From an uncultured Eubacteriales bacterium (GTDB lineage Bacteria; Bacillota; Clostridia; Oscillospirales; Oscillospiraceae): a DNA stretch of 64,000 nt. Both the position numbers and the translations under genes were made by a program. Positions within the stretch are counted from its first letter, which is position 1, and each line of letters opens with the position of its first letter. Location: contig URAZ01000009.1 in NCBI GenBank assembly GCA_900545925.1, forward strand, positions 22,934-86,933, in the 5' to 3' direction. The notes beneath the pieces are model-generated. The model had not been told where the DNA came from. It was given only the letters and a program-made list of their open reading frames with translations, and did not search any database. Below, piece after piece: positions 8,214-16,241 of the stretch.

Positions 8214-9632
8214 ATGGATCATATCACAGAGGCGTTTTACAACGTCATGTATCAATACAAACTGGCCTTTACGCCGGACGGCGTGCAGGCGAACCTCGAT
8301 CAGTGGCGGCAGCAGAAAACGCCGCTTCTGGAGCTGCTGCGCCGTCACCCGAACTGGCGGGAAGAAGAATCGGCCGTTGTGTTCGATCTGTCCGAGCAGC
8401 GGCAGCTTGACCGGGCCTGCGTGGACGAAACAAAATTTGAAATGCTGGCGCTTGCGGAGGAAGCAGGGCTGACCGGCGAACGGCTGGAAGAATTCCGGGA
8501 CGCGCTGGACGCTGCGACAGCGGACTATGCGACCGTTCCGGACGAATCCCGGCTACCAGTGATCCGAAACCGCGGACATATCAAGTGCGATGTTGGCATG
8601 AAGGCAAGCCGCATCATCAACCGGCTGTGCGCAAAATTCGGCATCGACCAATATGAAACAGAGCGGGAGCTTGGACACGGTGAGACGCTGCATACCGCAC
8701 GGGTCAAGCCCTACAACGCGGTTTTCGCGCGGCTGGCTGATGCGCTCAATCCGGTGCGGATCAGCAAGACCGGCGTGCTGTCCGTCCATCCGTGTGACTT
8801 CTTGGAAATGTCGGCGAAGAAAAACGCATGGCATTCCTGTCACTGTTTAGCTGACGGCGGATGGAAGGCCGGCTGCCAGTCTTATATGGGCGACGGCGTG
8901 AGCATGGTATTCTTCACAGTCGATGATGAGGTCAAGGATCACTTTTATCGTGCACGGCGGCTGACCCGGCAGATCTTCTGCTATCACGCTGGCGTGCTGC
9001 TGCAATCGAGGTTGTATCCGCAGAACGACGATGATGTACGGAAGCTGTATCGAAGCATCGTGCAGGGTGTCATTGCAAGATGCCTTGGCCTGCCGAACCT
9101 CTGGAAAACGAATACGACCCTTACGGAAATCCGACCTTACTGGACGACCGCGCAGGGCAGCCTGCATTATACGGACTATGAGAATGGCTACGCCGCGCTG
9201 TCGCTGATGAAGGGCTATGGAGATTATGGGCATCTGGATATTGGAAGCGCATCGCGCTGCGTCGGCTGCGGCCGAACCCACGGGCGCTGCAATTCGACAC
9301 GATGCGGGGAATGCGAAGAACTGTGCGTCTGCAAGGAGTGCGGGAATCTGGTTCCAAAGGACAGCGGACATTACATAGACGGCGACGGATTTTATTGTGC
9401 CGACTGTGCGCAGCCCTGTTCCTACTGTAGAGAGCCGGTACAAAAAAGTGAGTTAAGAGCAGCCATGAACAGACGGGGACGCGCAGTTTTTCTTTGCCAA
9501 TCCTGCGCAGAGCGGGAGCTGGAAAGCTGCAGTGCCTGCACAGCAAATTATCATTGCGCAGATCTGCGCGCAGTTATGTTTTGCAATAGAAGCCGATACG
9601 CCAGAATAAGATTGGAGGAGCAAAATGCGTAA
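8214..9632 (+). CDS. Element protein with C-terminal multi-cysteine zinc clusters
   Basis: 472 residues behind aaaggac. The first 340 residues form a large unrecognised domain, with HSCHCLADGGWKAGCQSYMGDG near the middle. From about residue 345 on there are at least six CxxC-type pairs (CVGCGRTHGRC, CGECEELCVCKECG, CADCAQPCSYC, CQSCAERELESCSAC), resembling stacked zinc ribbons or LIM-like fingers. It probably binds nucleic acid or acts as a protein scaffold. It overlaps the peptidase-like gene downstream by 8 bp, so the two are translationally coupled. The family is not recognised. Confidence 0.75.
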   Translation: MDHITEAFYNVMYQYKLAFTPDGVQANLDQWRQQKTPLLELLRRHPNWREEESAVVFDLSEQRQLDRACVDETKFEMLALAEEAGLTGERLEEFRDALDAATADYATVPDESRLPVIRNRGHIKCDVGMKASRIINRLCAKFGIDQYETERELGHGETLHTARVKPYNAVFARLADALNPVRISKTGVLSVHPCDFLEMSAKKNAWHSCHCLADGGWKAGCQSYMGDGVSMVFFTVDDEVKDHFYRARRLTRQIFCYHAGVLLQSRLYPQNDDDVRKLYRSIVQGVIARCLGLPNLWKTNTTLTEIRPYWTTAQGSLHYTDYENGYAALSLMKGYGDYGHLDIGSASRCVGCGRTHGRCNSTRCGECEELCVCKECGNLVPKDSGHYIDGDGFYCADCAQPCSYCREPVQKSELRAAMNRRGRAVFLCQSCAERELESCSACTANYHCADLRAVMFCNRSRYARIRLEEQNA

Positions 9633-10647
9633 ATTATACGAGCAGTGTTTGAGCCAGACACAATTTTCTGTGCTCAATTTTGAGCAGATCTTTCAGCTTT
9701 CGCAGAAGCGTCTCAAGCGGGAACTGAAGGCGGAACTGATTGCAAGCGGATATACCGTGCAAAAACAGAAGGGCTTTTTATATGCAGCGGGTACGCTCCC
9801 TGTCCTGCTGGTTGCGCATTTGGACACTGTCCATCGCACCCAACCGGAAACGATCTGCTATTCCGCAGACGGCACGGCCATGATGTCGCCGCAGGGAATT
9901 GGCGGCGATGACCGGGCTGGCGTGTATATGATCCTGCGTCTGATCCAGAGCTGTCATTGTCACGTCCTGTTCTGTGAGGATGAGGAAACCGGCGGACACG
10001 GGGCACGTGCCTTTACAAAGTCCGGAATCAAACCGGACGTCAATTATATCGTGGAGTTGGATCGCACGGGCAGCAACGACGCGGTATTCTATCAATGCCG
10101 CAACCGGCAGTTCGAGCAACATATCAACAGCTTTGGCTTCCAGACAGCGTTCGGAAGCTTCAGCGACATCTCCATTTTGGCACCGCATCTGAATCTTGCC
10201 GCGGTCAACCTCAGCACCGGCTACTACCATGCGCACCAGCCGGGAGAATATGTCCGGTTGGACAAGGTGGAGGAGTTGATCGGCCGTGTGGAGAAGCTCC
10301 TGCAAACGAAAACGGAACAGTTTTCTTACACGCAGAGGTTTACGACAAGAAAGCTGGGTGAACCAAACGATTTGCAGCGGAAACGGCTCATTGCATTGTC
10401 TGACGCGCATTTTGTCCGGATCAATCACCAGAATGTTGCCGACGGGCGCGGATATTATATGGACATAAGCGGCAGAATTTATCTCTATCTTGAGGAATGT
10501 GACCGTATGGTGCATATCGGAGACGCAGAAGCATTCTGCATGGATGGCTCTGCCGCTGCGTATCAGGCGGGGCAAGCGAAAGAATACAAGACCATAGAAA
10601 TGGAGGAAGCCATGCGTCTGCTGGAGCAGGAGCGCGCGGCGGGATAA
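9625..10647 (+). CDS. M20/M28-type zinc metallopeptidase-like protein
   Basis: 340 residues, ribosome binding site ttggagga. The ligands of co-catalytic zinc aminopeptidases are in order: HLDT (H65, D67), GGDDRAG (D95-D96), a CEDEETGG block (E118-E121, general base and ligand), ELDRTG (about D149), and a terminal STGYYHAHQ histidine (about 200). The catalytic set looks intact, so it may be an active peptidase or amidohydrolase. The substrate is unknown. Its place in a conjugative-element operon, coupled to the zinc-cluster gene, is unusual; possible roles include processing a partner protein. The C-terminal 100 residues are unassigned. Confidence 0.82.
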   Translation: MRKLYEQCLSQTQFSVLNFEQIFQLSQKRLKRELKAELIASGYTVQKQKGFLYAAGTLPVLLVAHLDTVHRTQPETICYSADGTAMMSPQGIGGDDRAGVYMILRLIQSCHCHVLFCEDEETGGHGARAFTKSGIKPDVNYIVELDRTGSNDAVFYQCRNRQFEQHINSFGFQTAFGSFSDISILAPHLNLAAVNLSTGYYHAHQPGEYVRLDKVEELIGRVEKLLQTKTEQFSYTQRFTTRKLGEPNDLQRKRLIALSDAHFVRINHQNVADGRGYYMDISGRIYLYLEECDRMVHIGDAEAFCMDGSAAAYQAGQAKEYKTIEMEEAMRLLEQERAAG

Positions 10648-10650
10648 TAT

Positions 10651-10711
10651 GCCGCCCACCTTGCAAACAGACATCTGTCCGCTTGCAGGGTGGGCATACT
10701 TCTGATATAAT
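10651..10711 (+). promoter_or_regulatory. Hairpin and sigma-70-type promoter before the HipA-like gene
   Basis: A stem of about 12 bp lies between the peptidase-like stop and this promoter. The second arm overlaps a -35 box TTGCAG (10683-10688), followed by a 17-bp spacer and TATAAT (10706-10711). The HipA-like gene can therefore be transcribed independently of the upstream operon. Confidence 0.55.
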
Positions 10712-10739
10712 AATTAAAAACTACGGCAAAGGAGGCAGA

Positions 10740-11795
10740 ATGATGATAAACGGATGGATCATGAGCGGAGATACTGCAGTTGCGTCTTTTTATGGCAGAG
10801 TTGTAACGCCGATTCTGCCGGAGCGATGCCCTCTTTGCTTTCAAAAGGGCGGCGATCTTGAAGCGTGGTTGGAATCAAGAGCCATTGACCGGCACCGCAC
10901 AAACAGCAGGATTTTAAAGCGCATTCTGCGCCTCGGCGATACGTCCGATCTGAACACGGCACTTCATGTGCATGGCGCGACGATCACGGACAATTATTGG
11001 GTCAAGACAGAGGACGAAGCCGGGCTTACCTGGGCAGATGTCGGCTTCCGCGAGAATTATTTTGCCGACCTTGCACTCAGCGGCCGGTTCAGCAGTATCG
11101 CAAAGAATTACTCGCCCGAGGAGCTGCACACAGCGACGCCGGAGCTGACGAACATCGGCAGCTACGAAAAATGCTGGCGGCAGCAGGACGGCCATTGGGT
11201 CATGGTGAAAAGCGGAACGCCGGAAGAACATTTCTCCGAGATTTTCACGGCGACGCTCGGCAAGCATCTCGGCTTTCTTATGGCGGAATATACACTGGAC
11301 GGCACGTATGTCGTTTCAAAGGATTTCACGGAGGGCCGGCTGAATTTTGAGCCGATGGCAAATCTGGTGCAGGACAACGAGGACTATGACTACAACTATG
11401 ATGTCCTGCAAAATCTAAATCCGTCGCTTCTGAAACCCTATCTGGATATCCTGTTTATGGACGCGCTGGTGTTCAACGTTGACCGCCATACGCAGAACTA
11501 CGGTCTGCTCCGCTCCCGCGAAACGGGCGAAATTCTCTCGATGGCACCGAATTTTGACAACAACATGGCGCTGATCTCCAGAGGCTACGCAAGCGACCTG
11601 AGCAGAATTGCAAATCCACTCATCGGGCAGTTTCAGGAACTGCTGCGAGAGAAAAGTATCCAATATCCTGTTCCGAAGCTGACAAAAAAGACTTTGGAAA
11701 CCATCGTGAACGAGATCATGCCGGACGCGGAGATCCGCAGAGATTATGTTGTCCGGTTCGTCTGGCAGAATTATGAGCGCCTGTGCGCAATGTAA
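10740..11795 (+). CDS. HipA-like serine/threonine kinase domain protein
   Basis: 351 residues from an ATG preceded by aaaggagg. The C-terminal half carries the HipA kinase signature: FNVDRHTQNYG (catalytic D248, N253) and PNFDNNMAL (metal-binding D273). HipA kinases phosphorylate translation factors or related targets and usually pair with a HipB-type XRE antitoxin. No hipB lies next to it here; the nearest XRE gene is 1.6 kb downstream. The N-terminal 90 residues do not look like the usual HipA N-terminal subdomain. The gene has its own promoter and a strong terminator. Possible jobs are toxin, signalling kinase or defence effector; the sequence does not decide. Confidence 0.85.
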   Translation: MMINGWIMSGDTAVASFYGRVVTPILPERCPLCFQKGGDLEAWLESRAIDRHRTNSRILKRILRLGDTSDLNTALHVHGATITDNYWVKTEDEAGLTWADVGFRENYFADLALSGRFSSIAKNYSPEELHTATPELTNIGSYEKCWRQQDGHWVMVKSGTPEEHFSEIFTATLGKHLGFLMAEYTLDGTYVVSKDFTEGRLNFEPMANLVQDNEDYDYNYDVLQNLNPSLLKPYLDILFMDALVFNVDRHTQNYGLLRSRETGEILSMAPNFDNNMALISRGYASDLSRIANPLIGQFQELLREKSIQYPVPKLTKKTLETIVNEIMPDAEIRRDYVVRFVWQNYERLCAM

Positions 11796-11806
11796 GCAGA
11801 AACCGA

Positions 11807-11847
11807 ACCGACAGCACACTTCTAAATGTGTGCTGTCGGTTTTTTTG
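11807..11847 (+). terminator. Terminator of the HipA-like gene
   Basis: A perfect 13-bp stem (11807-11819 with 11828-11840) followed by at least six T. Canonical intrinsic terminator 11 bp after the stop. Confidence 0.9.
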
Positions 11848-11858
11848 TGCGTCTTTTG

Positions 11859-11897
11859 TTGAACCTGCCGTACTCCATACGTATAAGAGAAGTACGG
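11859..11897 (+). promoter_or_regulatory. parMR promoter with overlapping dyad
   Basis: TTGAAC (11859-11864), a 17-bp spacer and TATAAG (11882-11887) form a promoter in front of parM. A dyad (ccgtac at 11868-11873, gtacgg at 11892-11897) spans the spacer and start region. In type II partition loci ParR binds its centromere at the promoter and represses it, so this is the candidate site, although no long repeat array is present. Confidence 0.5.
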
Positions 11898-11910
11898 GAG
11901 GTAAAATACA

Positions 11911-12837
11911 ATGCTAATTTCTATTGACCACGGGAACAAACAGGTAAAAACGATCCACCACGCGCCGTTCACATCGGGCTTGGTATGCAGCGAGGTACGG
12001 CCATTTGGCGGAGAAACGCTGACCTATCAGGGGCGGTATTATACGCTCACCGACCAGCGGATTCCATACCGCCGGGACAAGACGGAGGACGAGCGCTTCT
12101 TTGTGCTGACGCTTTTTGCGATTGCGTATGAGCTGGAAGCTGCGTCCTTCTACGGAGCTGGCCCAGTGCGGGTGCAGCTTGCGGTCGGCCTGCCGCCGGC
12201 GCATTACGGCGCGCAGCAGAAACGGTTTGCGGAATACTTTCTGAATCGAGGGACGGCCAGCTTCACGCTGCATGACAAGCAGTACGAGATTCTGATCGAC
12301 GAGGTCAGCTGCTATCCGCAGTCGTATGCCGCAGCCATTACCGTATTCCAGACGCTGCAAAGCAGCCCCAGGGCGCTTATCATTGATATTGGCGGCTTCA
12401 CAGCGGATTATTTGCTGCTCCGGAACGGAGAGGGCGACCTGAGCGTCTGCGATTCGCTGGAAAACGGCGTGATTTTGCTCTATAACCGGATCAAATCGCG
12501 CGTCGCGGCCGAACAGGACTTGCTGCTGGACGAGGCGGAGATCGACGCAATCCTGTCTGGCAGGGACAGCGGACAGTCTGATGCAGTATCGCAGATCGTG
12601 CGGCAGCAGGCACAAGAATTTGTCAGTGACCTGCTCAGCTCACTGCGTGAGAGAATGCTGGAACTGAAAAGCGGGAAGGTAATCTTCACAGGCGGCGGGG
12701 CCGTTCTGCTCCGGCAGCAAATCGAAGCGTCGGACAAGGTGCGCGAGCCTGTTTTCATTGAGGACATTGCCGCAAATGTGAAAGGCTATCAGCTTCTATA
12801 TCAGGCGGAACGGATCGGTAGACACAATGGATATTAA
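11911..12837 (+). CDS. parM: ParM/StbA-like actin-family plasmid segregation protein
   Basis: 308 residues, ribosome binding site gggagg. Actin/Hsp70-fold motifs are in order: phosphate 1 loop SIDHGNKQVK at the N-terminus, phosphate 2 IIDIGGFTADYLLL (about 152-165) and the adenosine loop VIFTGGGAVLL (about 254-264). This is the ParM/Alp-type pattern: an ATP-dependent polymer that pushes replicated element copies apart. Length is normal for the family. It overlaps the next gene, a ParR-like adaptor, by 11 bp. A partition system implies a plasmid stage or a circular, replicating excised form. Confidence 0.88.
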   Translation: MLISIDHGNKQVKTIHHAPFTSGLVCSEVRPFGGETLTYQGRYYTLTDQRIPYRRDKTEDERFFVLTLFAIAYELEAASFYGAGPVRVQLAVGLPPAHYGAQQKRFAEYFLNRGTASFTLHDKQYEILIDEVSCYPQSYAAAITVFQTLQSSPRALIIDIGGFTADYLLLRNGEGDLSVCDSLENGVILLYNRIKSRVAAEQDLLLDEAEIDAILSGRDSGQSDAVSQIVRQQAQEFVSDLLSSLRERMLELKSGKVIFTGGGAVLLRQQIEASDKVREPVFIEDIAANVKGYQLLYQAERIGRHNGY

Positions 12838-13171
12838 AAAAGACCCCGGAAAATTCACGATCCGCTTCTGCATGGCCGACCCAAGACAAAAGAGGGCTGT
12901 CGAGGAATTGAACGCCCAAGGACGCCTGAAAGCACAGTTTCTGACAAACGCTATTCTGCATTACGTTGGAATCGAAAACAACGGCGGCGCACCCTCGCGG
13001 GCCGAGCTTGAAACGATCGTCCGTTCCATACTGGAAAATATTCCACGGTCAAGCCAGGCGGTTGGAGCGCCAGCAGAAAGCAAGGTGCGCTCCAATGCGA
13101 CACCGGACACATTCTTAACAGAAGAAAACCTCAATACGATTGCAGGCACGCTGAAAGCATTCCGCAGATAG
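12827..13171 (+). CDS. parR: ParR-like partition adaptor protein
   Basis: 114 residues, start inside the 3' end of parM. The N-terminal part (FTIRFCMADPRQKRAVEEL and the following helix with AQFLTNAILHYVG) fits the ribbon-helix-helix DNA-binding fold of ParR-type adaptors. The C-terminal part is a flexible tail that would contact the ParM filament. ParR proteins are poorly conserved, so the call rests on size, fold-like pattern and coupling to parM. A strong terminator follows. Confidence 0.75.
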   Translation: MDIKKDPGKFTIRFCMADPRQKRAVEELNAQGRLKAQFLTNAILHYVGIENNGGAPSRAELETIVRSILENIPRSSQAVGAPAESKVRSNATPDTFLTEENLNTIAGTLKAFRR

Positions 13172-13181
13172 GCAGTTACAG

Positions 13182-13223
13182 GCCCCGCAGAAGATTTTGC
13201 ATGATCTTCTGCGGGGCTTTTTA
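13182..13223 (+). terminator. Terminator of the parMR unit
   Basis: A perfect 14-bp stem (13182-13195 with 13204-13217) followed by five T, ten bases after the ParR-like stop. Confidence 0.9.
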
Positions 13224-13409
13224 TGGACGGAAAGCCCCAGCAAATGAATGGGTGTTCTGAAACCTATGAAGATGGATTGTGCTTGTCAGTATAAAAAATT
13301 TGATGCGGCATGAATTTATAAAGGTATATCTGCCTCTATACATTTCTGTATCATTTCAAAAGTGCCAGTTAAAATATAAGTAGCATTTTTTAGAAGCTGA
13401 GGTAGGCGT

Positions 13410-13769
13410 ATGTCCGTATCGTACAAAGTAATTGGCCGGCATATTCAAGAAGCGAGAAAACGAATGAAATTGACACAACGGGAAATCGCAGAAAAACTGA
13501 ATATGTCTGATACGTATTACGGAAAGATCGAGCGCGGTGAATGCCGCACAAATCTGGAACGTTTGGCTCAGATCAGTGTGCTGCTGAATGTCCCGTTGGA
13601 GGATTTGATCAGCGGCTGCATGGAGAATGCTGTGCCGAGCAATGCAGATAATCCGCAAAAGCTCAGTCTTGCCAGTCAGTTTTCAGAAATTGCCTATGGC
13701 TGCTCGGAGAAAAGCCGCAACCTTATGCTGCGCGTATGCAGAGACATTGCGCAGGCTGACAGAGAATAA
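13410..13769 (+). CDS. XRE-family helix-turn-helix transcriptional regulator
   Basis: 119 residues with ribosome binding site gaggtagg. Residues about 8-65 are a standard lambda-Cro/C1-type HTH (GRHIQEARKRMKLTQREIAEKL, then DTYYGKIERGECRTNLERLAQIS). The C-terminal 50 residues are helical and probably mediate dimerisation. Such a regulator next to the partition and recombination genes of an element is a likely controller of maintenance or transfer. It could also be a distant HipB-like partner for the HipA-like kinase upstream, but parMR lies between them. It is followed by its own terminator. Confidence 0.88.
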   Translation: MSVSYKVIGRHIQEARKRMKLTQREIAEKLNMSDTYYGKIERGECRTNLERLAQISVLLNVPLEDLISGCMENAVPSNADNPQKLSLASQFSEIAYGCSEKSRNLMLRVCRDIAQADRE

Positions 13770-13785
13770 AATACTGATTCCCCAT

Positions 13786-13819
13786 TGCCCGCTCATTTGA
13801 GCGGGCATTTGCTTTTCAC
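13786..13819 (+). terminator. Terminator of the XRE gene
   Basis: A 10-bp perfect stem (13786-13795 with 13798-13807) with a two-base loop and a T-rich tail. Of the 276 bp between the XRE gene and the next start, this is the only feature I can support. Confidence 0.75.
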
Positions 13820-14045
13820 AGCGGTGCGGTCAACGGTGGAAAAGCAATCCTACCCAGCAAAGTCCGGAGGCGTAAACACAGACCGTGAGCAATGATCCCG
13901 CAAATACCAGCTTACTCGTATATATCCGCTGTTACAGCATCTATGATTCTCAGGCCCCGCCGCATCGGATCTTTCCAAGATGCAGAAATCCCCCGTATCC
14001 GTCTGTTTTGTCCGAACAGCAGAACAGATAAATACGGAGGGTGCC

Positions 14046-14453
14046 ATGCAATATAGAAACAGCGGAACAAGCGAAGAACATGTGATTCAGAACCAGTTTA
14101 CCGCATATTTGCTGGTGGCGCTGCGGCGAAGAAAGAGTGCCGTTCTTTCCCACCGCGATAGCCACCAGCAGCATGAACAGCCTATGGAATCAAGCGACAA
14201 TGTATTTGCGTCCGCTTATGACATGGAAGACGCAGTATGCCGGGCGCTTGATCTGCAGACCGAATATGCCGCACTGATGCGACTTCTGGAAAAGCTTCAG
14301 GAGCGCGACAGACTGATATTTCTTTCCAGAGCGTTGGAAGAACGCTCATTTGCAGAGTTGGCCGACGAATTTCATATAGGCTATAAAGGAGTAGCCGCGA
14401 TTTATTACCGCACAATCCAGCGAATCAAGAAAGAATTGGAGGAACGGAAATGA
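14046..14453 (+). CDS. Sigma-70-like regulator (conjugative-element type)
   Basis: 135 residues from an ATG behind cggagg. The C-terminal half matches sigma region 4: LQERDRLIFLSRALEERSFAELADEF, then GYKGVAAIYYRTIQRIKKEL as the recognition helix. The N-terminal half is not a normal region 2. Short proteins of this kind occur with the small HTH protein of the next gene in Tn916-type elements, where the pair controls excision or transfer genes (family knowledge). It overlaps the next gene by 4 bp. Confidence 0.8.
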   Translation: MQYRNSGTSEEHVIQNQFTAYLLVALRRRKSAVLSHRDSHQQHEQPMESSDNVFASAYDMEDAVCRALDLQTEYAALMRLLEKLQERDRLIFLSRALEERSFAELADEFHIGYKGVAAIYYRTIQRIKKELEERK

Positions 14454-14632
14454 ACTTCCTGGAACTGCTGATCTGTGCCAAAGCCGGAGACAACGAAGCT
14501 GCTGAACGCATCCTGACGATGTATCAGCCTATTTTGGTGAAGGAATCTGTCCTTGATGGGGCGCTCGATGAAGATCTGTATCAGGAGCTTTGTCTGCAGC
14601 TGTTTCTTTGCATTCGGAGATTCCGTATTTAA
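14450..14632 (+). CDS. Small helix-turn-helix protein (Tn916 Orf8-like)
   Basis: 60 residues starting in an ATGA overlap with the sigma-like gene. The pattern FLELLICAKAGDNEAAERILTMYQPIL and DLYQELCLQLFLCIRRF is that of the short HTH proteins that accompany sigma-like regulators in Tn916-family elements. It is followed by a terminator. Together with the upstream gene it forms the likely regulatory switch of the element. Confidence 0.75.
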   Translation: MNFLELLICAKAGDNEAAERILTMYQPILVKESVLDGALDEDLYQELCLQLFLCIRRFRI

Positions 14633-14646
14633 TCATGTCTAAACAG

Positions 14647-14678
14647 GAAGGATGCCTCTTTTGGGGCATTCTTCTTTT
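14647..14678 (+). terminator. Terminator after the sigma/HTH pair
   Basis: A 10-bp stem (14647-14656 with 14665-14674, one G-T pair) followed by tttt. The remaining DNA up to 14860 holds the left inverted repeat at 14763 and no gene. Confidence 0.65.
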
Positions 14679-14762
14679 CATATAACAGGTACGCAAATGG
14701 AATCCACCCAGCCATAACATCTGGCGGTAATATGTGAATGGTGGATAAATGCTCCGAAAACT

Positions 14763-14781
14763 TTTCCCAAAGTGTAGCACT
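14763..14781 (+). repeat. Left copy of the 19-bp inverted repeat
   Basis: tttcccaaagtgtagcact. It is the exact reverse complement of 16223-16241 and lies 80 bp beyond the 3' end of the recombinase gene. Confidence 0.85.
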
Positions 14782-14860
14782 CAGGGATCATCGGATGAAT
14801 TTCGCCGTAATTTCAGGGGCCTTCGGCGCGATGACCAGAATGTCTGACGGCGAATAAACT

Positions 14861-15991
14861 TTACGAACAAATATCCAGAAGTGCGATTTTTTGAATTGCA
14901 CGCCGCTTGGATTCCAAAGAGGGATGCACATACAACTTTAGAGTGGTGCGAACGTCCGCATGGCCCAACAGCTCGCTCAGACTTTTGACGTCCATGCCGG
15001 TTTCGATGCAGCGTGTCGCGAATGTGTGCCGCAGCACATGGAAATTTCGGTATCGGATGCTGCATTGCTTCAGGAAACCGCTGAAATAGTAACGGAGTGT
15101 ACGCGGTTCCATCGGCCTATCTGTCCGGCCAGTCAGGATATACGCGTGTTCAGGCAATCCGCGGACTGCGGTTTTCAGATAACAAAGCAAGTCCGATGTG
15201 AGTGGGATTACGCGCTCCGAAGCGTCGCTTTTCGGCGTCTGCACCAGCAGTTCCGTTTTCTTGCCTGTCTGAACCCGCTGCACGGCGCGTGAAATGTCTA
15301 TCGTACCGGCTAAAAAGTCGATATCAGATACCTTCAGCGCACAGATCTCGCCGATCCGCATCCCGGCGCACAAGGCCAGCAGAATGCCGGCGTTCTTTTG
15401 ATTGGACACATCTTGAATCTCCCTTGCCATCAACTGCACCTCCTGATCTGAAAAGACGCGCACACGCTTTTGTTTGCATGACGGCAGCGGCATATTCAGC
15501 GCATCCGTGTAAATGTGAAACTCCTTCTGCGCAAAGCGGAGCGCACTTTTCAGCAGTACAGCCAGATCGCGCATGCTCTTTTCAGAGAGCGGGCCACCGG
15601 TGCGCAGATTTCCGCATTTCCGCTTCTCGGACAGATAGCCAGAAAGCTCTTTCGCCGTCAAACCTGCGACGCGCCGCTTGCCGAGCTTTGGAAGAATGTG
15701 AAGGTCAATGACAGTTTTATAGCGGGCATACGTGGACGGCTTCACATCCGCATGACTTAGGAATGATTCAAAAAGCTGATTTACCGTCAAAACGGATGTC
15801 CCAGCGCTGTGCGGCGCAGGCTCCGGCGTACACGCCCGAAGCCGCTCGCGGATCTTATTCCGAACGTCTGAGCAGCTCCGTCCATAAACGGATACATATT
15901 GCGCGCGCCCGTCCGGCTTCCTGCCGCAGATATAACGGCCTTCCCAGCGTCCGTCCTGACGCTCATAAATGTTCTCACCTGTGTTTGACAA
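14861..15991 (-). CDS. int: Tyrosine site-specific recombinase/integrase
   Basis: 376 residues. I choose TTG at 15991 because GGGGAGGAGG precedes it at normal distance. It has an N-terminal arm-type domain (AP2-like, with YERQDGRWEGRY), a SAM-like core-binding domain (about 66-165) and a C-terminal catalytic domain. The active-site set is complete: R212 (GMRIGE), K254 (TPKSDAS), H318 and R321 (HVLRHTF), H344 (LGHADVRTT) and nucleophile Y354. No excisionase gene is adjacent. It is convergent with the sigma/HTH pair and lies alone between 19-bp inverted repeats. It could drive element integration, inversion of its own segment, or both. Confidence 0.95.
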   Translation of the reverse strand: MSNTGENIYERQDGRWEGRYICGRKPDGRAQYVSVYGRSCSDVRNKIRERLRACTPEPAPHSAGTSVLTVNQLFESFLSHADVKPSTYARYKTVIDLHILPKLGKRRVAGLTAKELSGYLSEKRKCGNLRTGGPLSEKSMRDLAVLLKSALRFAQKEFHIYTDALNMPLPSCKQKRVRVFSDQEVQLMAREIQDVSNQKNAGILLALCAGMRIGEICALKVSDIDFLAGTIDISRAVQRVQTGKKTELLVQTPKSDASERVIPLTSDLLCYLKTAVRGLPEHAYILTGRTDRPMEPRTLRYYFSGFLKQCSIRYRNFHVLRHTFATRCIETGMDVKSLSELLGHADVRTTLKLYVHPSLESKRRAIQKIALLDICS

Positions 15992-16082
15992 GAGAATCCT
16001 CCTCCCCAACAAAATGCTGTTACCAGAATGCTGACGGCGAATCGACTTTTTTGCAAACTACGAAACCAGTAAATTCCCCCAA

Positions 16083-16106
16083 ATTGACGAACGATCATTT
16101 GTCAAT
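16083..16106. promoter_or_regulatory. Dyad upstream of the recombinase gene
   Basis: Near-perfect inverted repeat attgacgaa / tttgtcaat (8 of 9 positions) about 90 bp upstream of the recombinase start and 45 bp before the divergent promoter. It is placed to be an operator for one or both units. Confidence 0.45.
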
Positions 16107-16150
16107 CCAATAATTTTTATCGTCTTACTTGAAAATGAGCGGGAATCAGA

Positions 16151-16178
16151 TTGACAATTTTCTGCCATGCTGTATAAT
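16151..16178 (+). promoter_or_regulatory. Consensus sigma-70 promoter inside the inverted repeats
   Basis: TTGACA (16151-16156), 16-bp spacer, TATAAT (16173-16178): both hexamers match consensus perfectly. It points right, across the 16223-16241 repeat, into the non-coding stretch that ends at 16752. Confidence 0.8.
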
Positions 16179-16222
16179 ATGAGTGAAATAATGCGAAAGT
16201 CATGGAACTTGTCTGGTTTCAA

Positions 16223-16241
16223 AGTGCTACACTTTGGGAAA
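16223..16241 (-). repeat. Right copy of the 19-bp inverted repeat
   Basis: Exact reverse complement of 14763-14781. It contains an internal dyad, aaagtg-cta-cacttt. A related partial copy in direct orientation to the left repeat, caaagtgtaatact, lies at 16272-16285. Confidence 0.85.

Larger units (their letters stand above)
14763..16241. other. Candidate invertible segment (inverton) carrying its own recombinase
   Basis: A 1479-bp segment bounded by perfect 19-bp inverted repeats. It contains one tyrosine recombinase gene reading left and one consensus promoter near its right end reading out to the right. Recombination between the repeats would flip the segment and redirect the promoter to the left. 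The architecture is that of phase-variable invertons; inversion itself is inferred. The alternative is that the repeats are integrase arm sites of an integrative element. Confidence 0.5.

Noticed and set aside
13980..14045. Upstream extension of the sigma-like gene
   Set aside because: The in-frame extension has no ribosome binding site, while cggagg stands at proper distance before ATG 14046.
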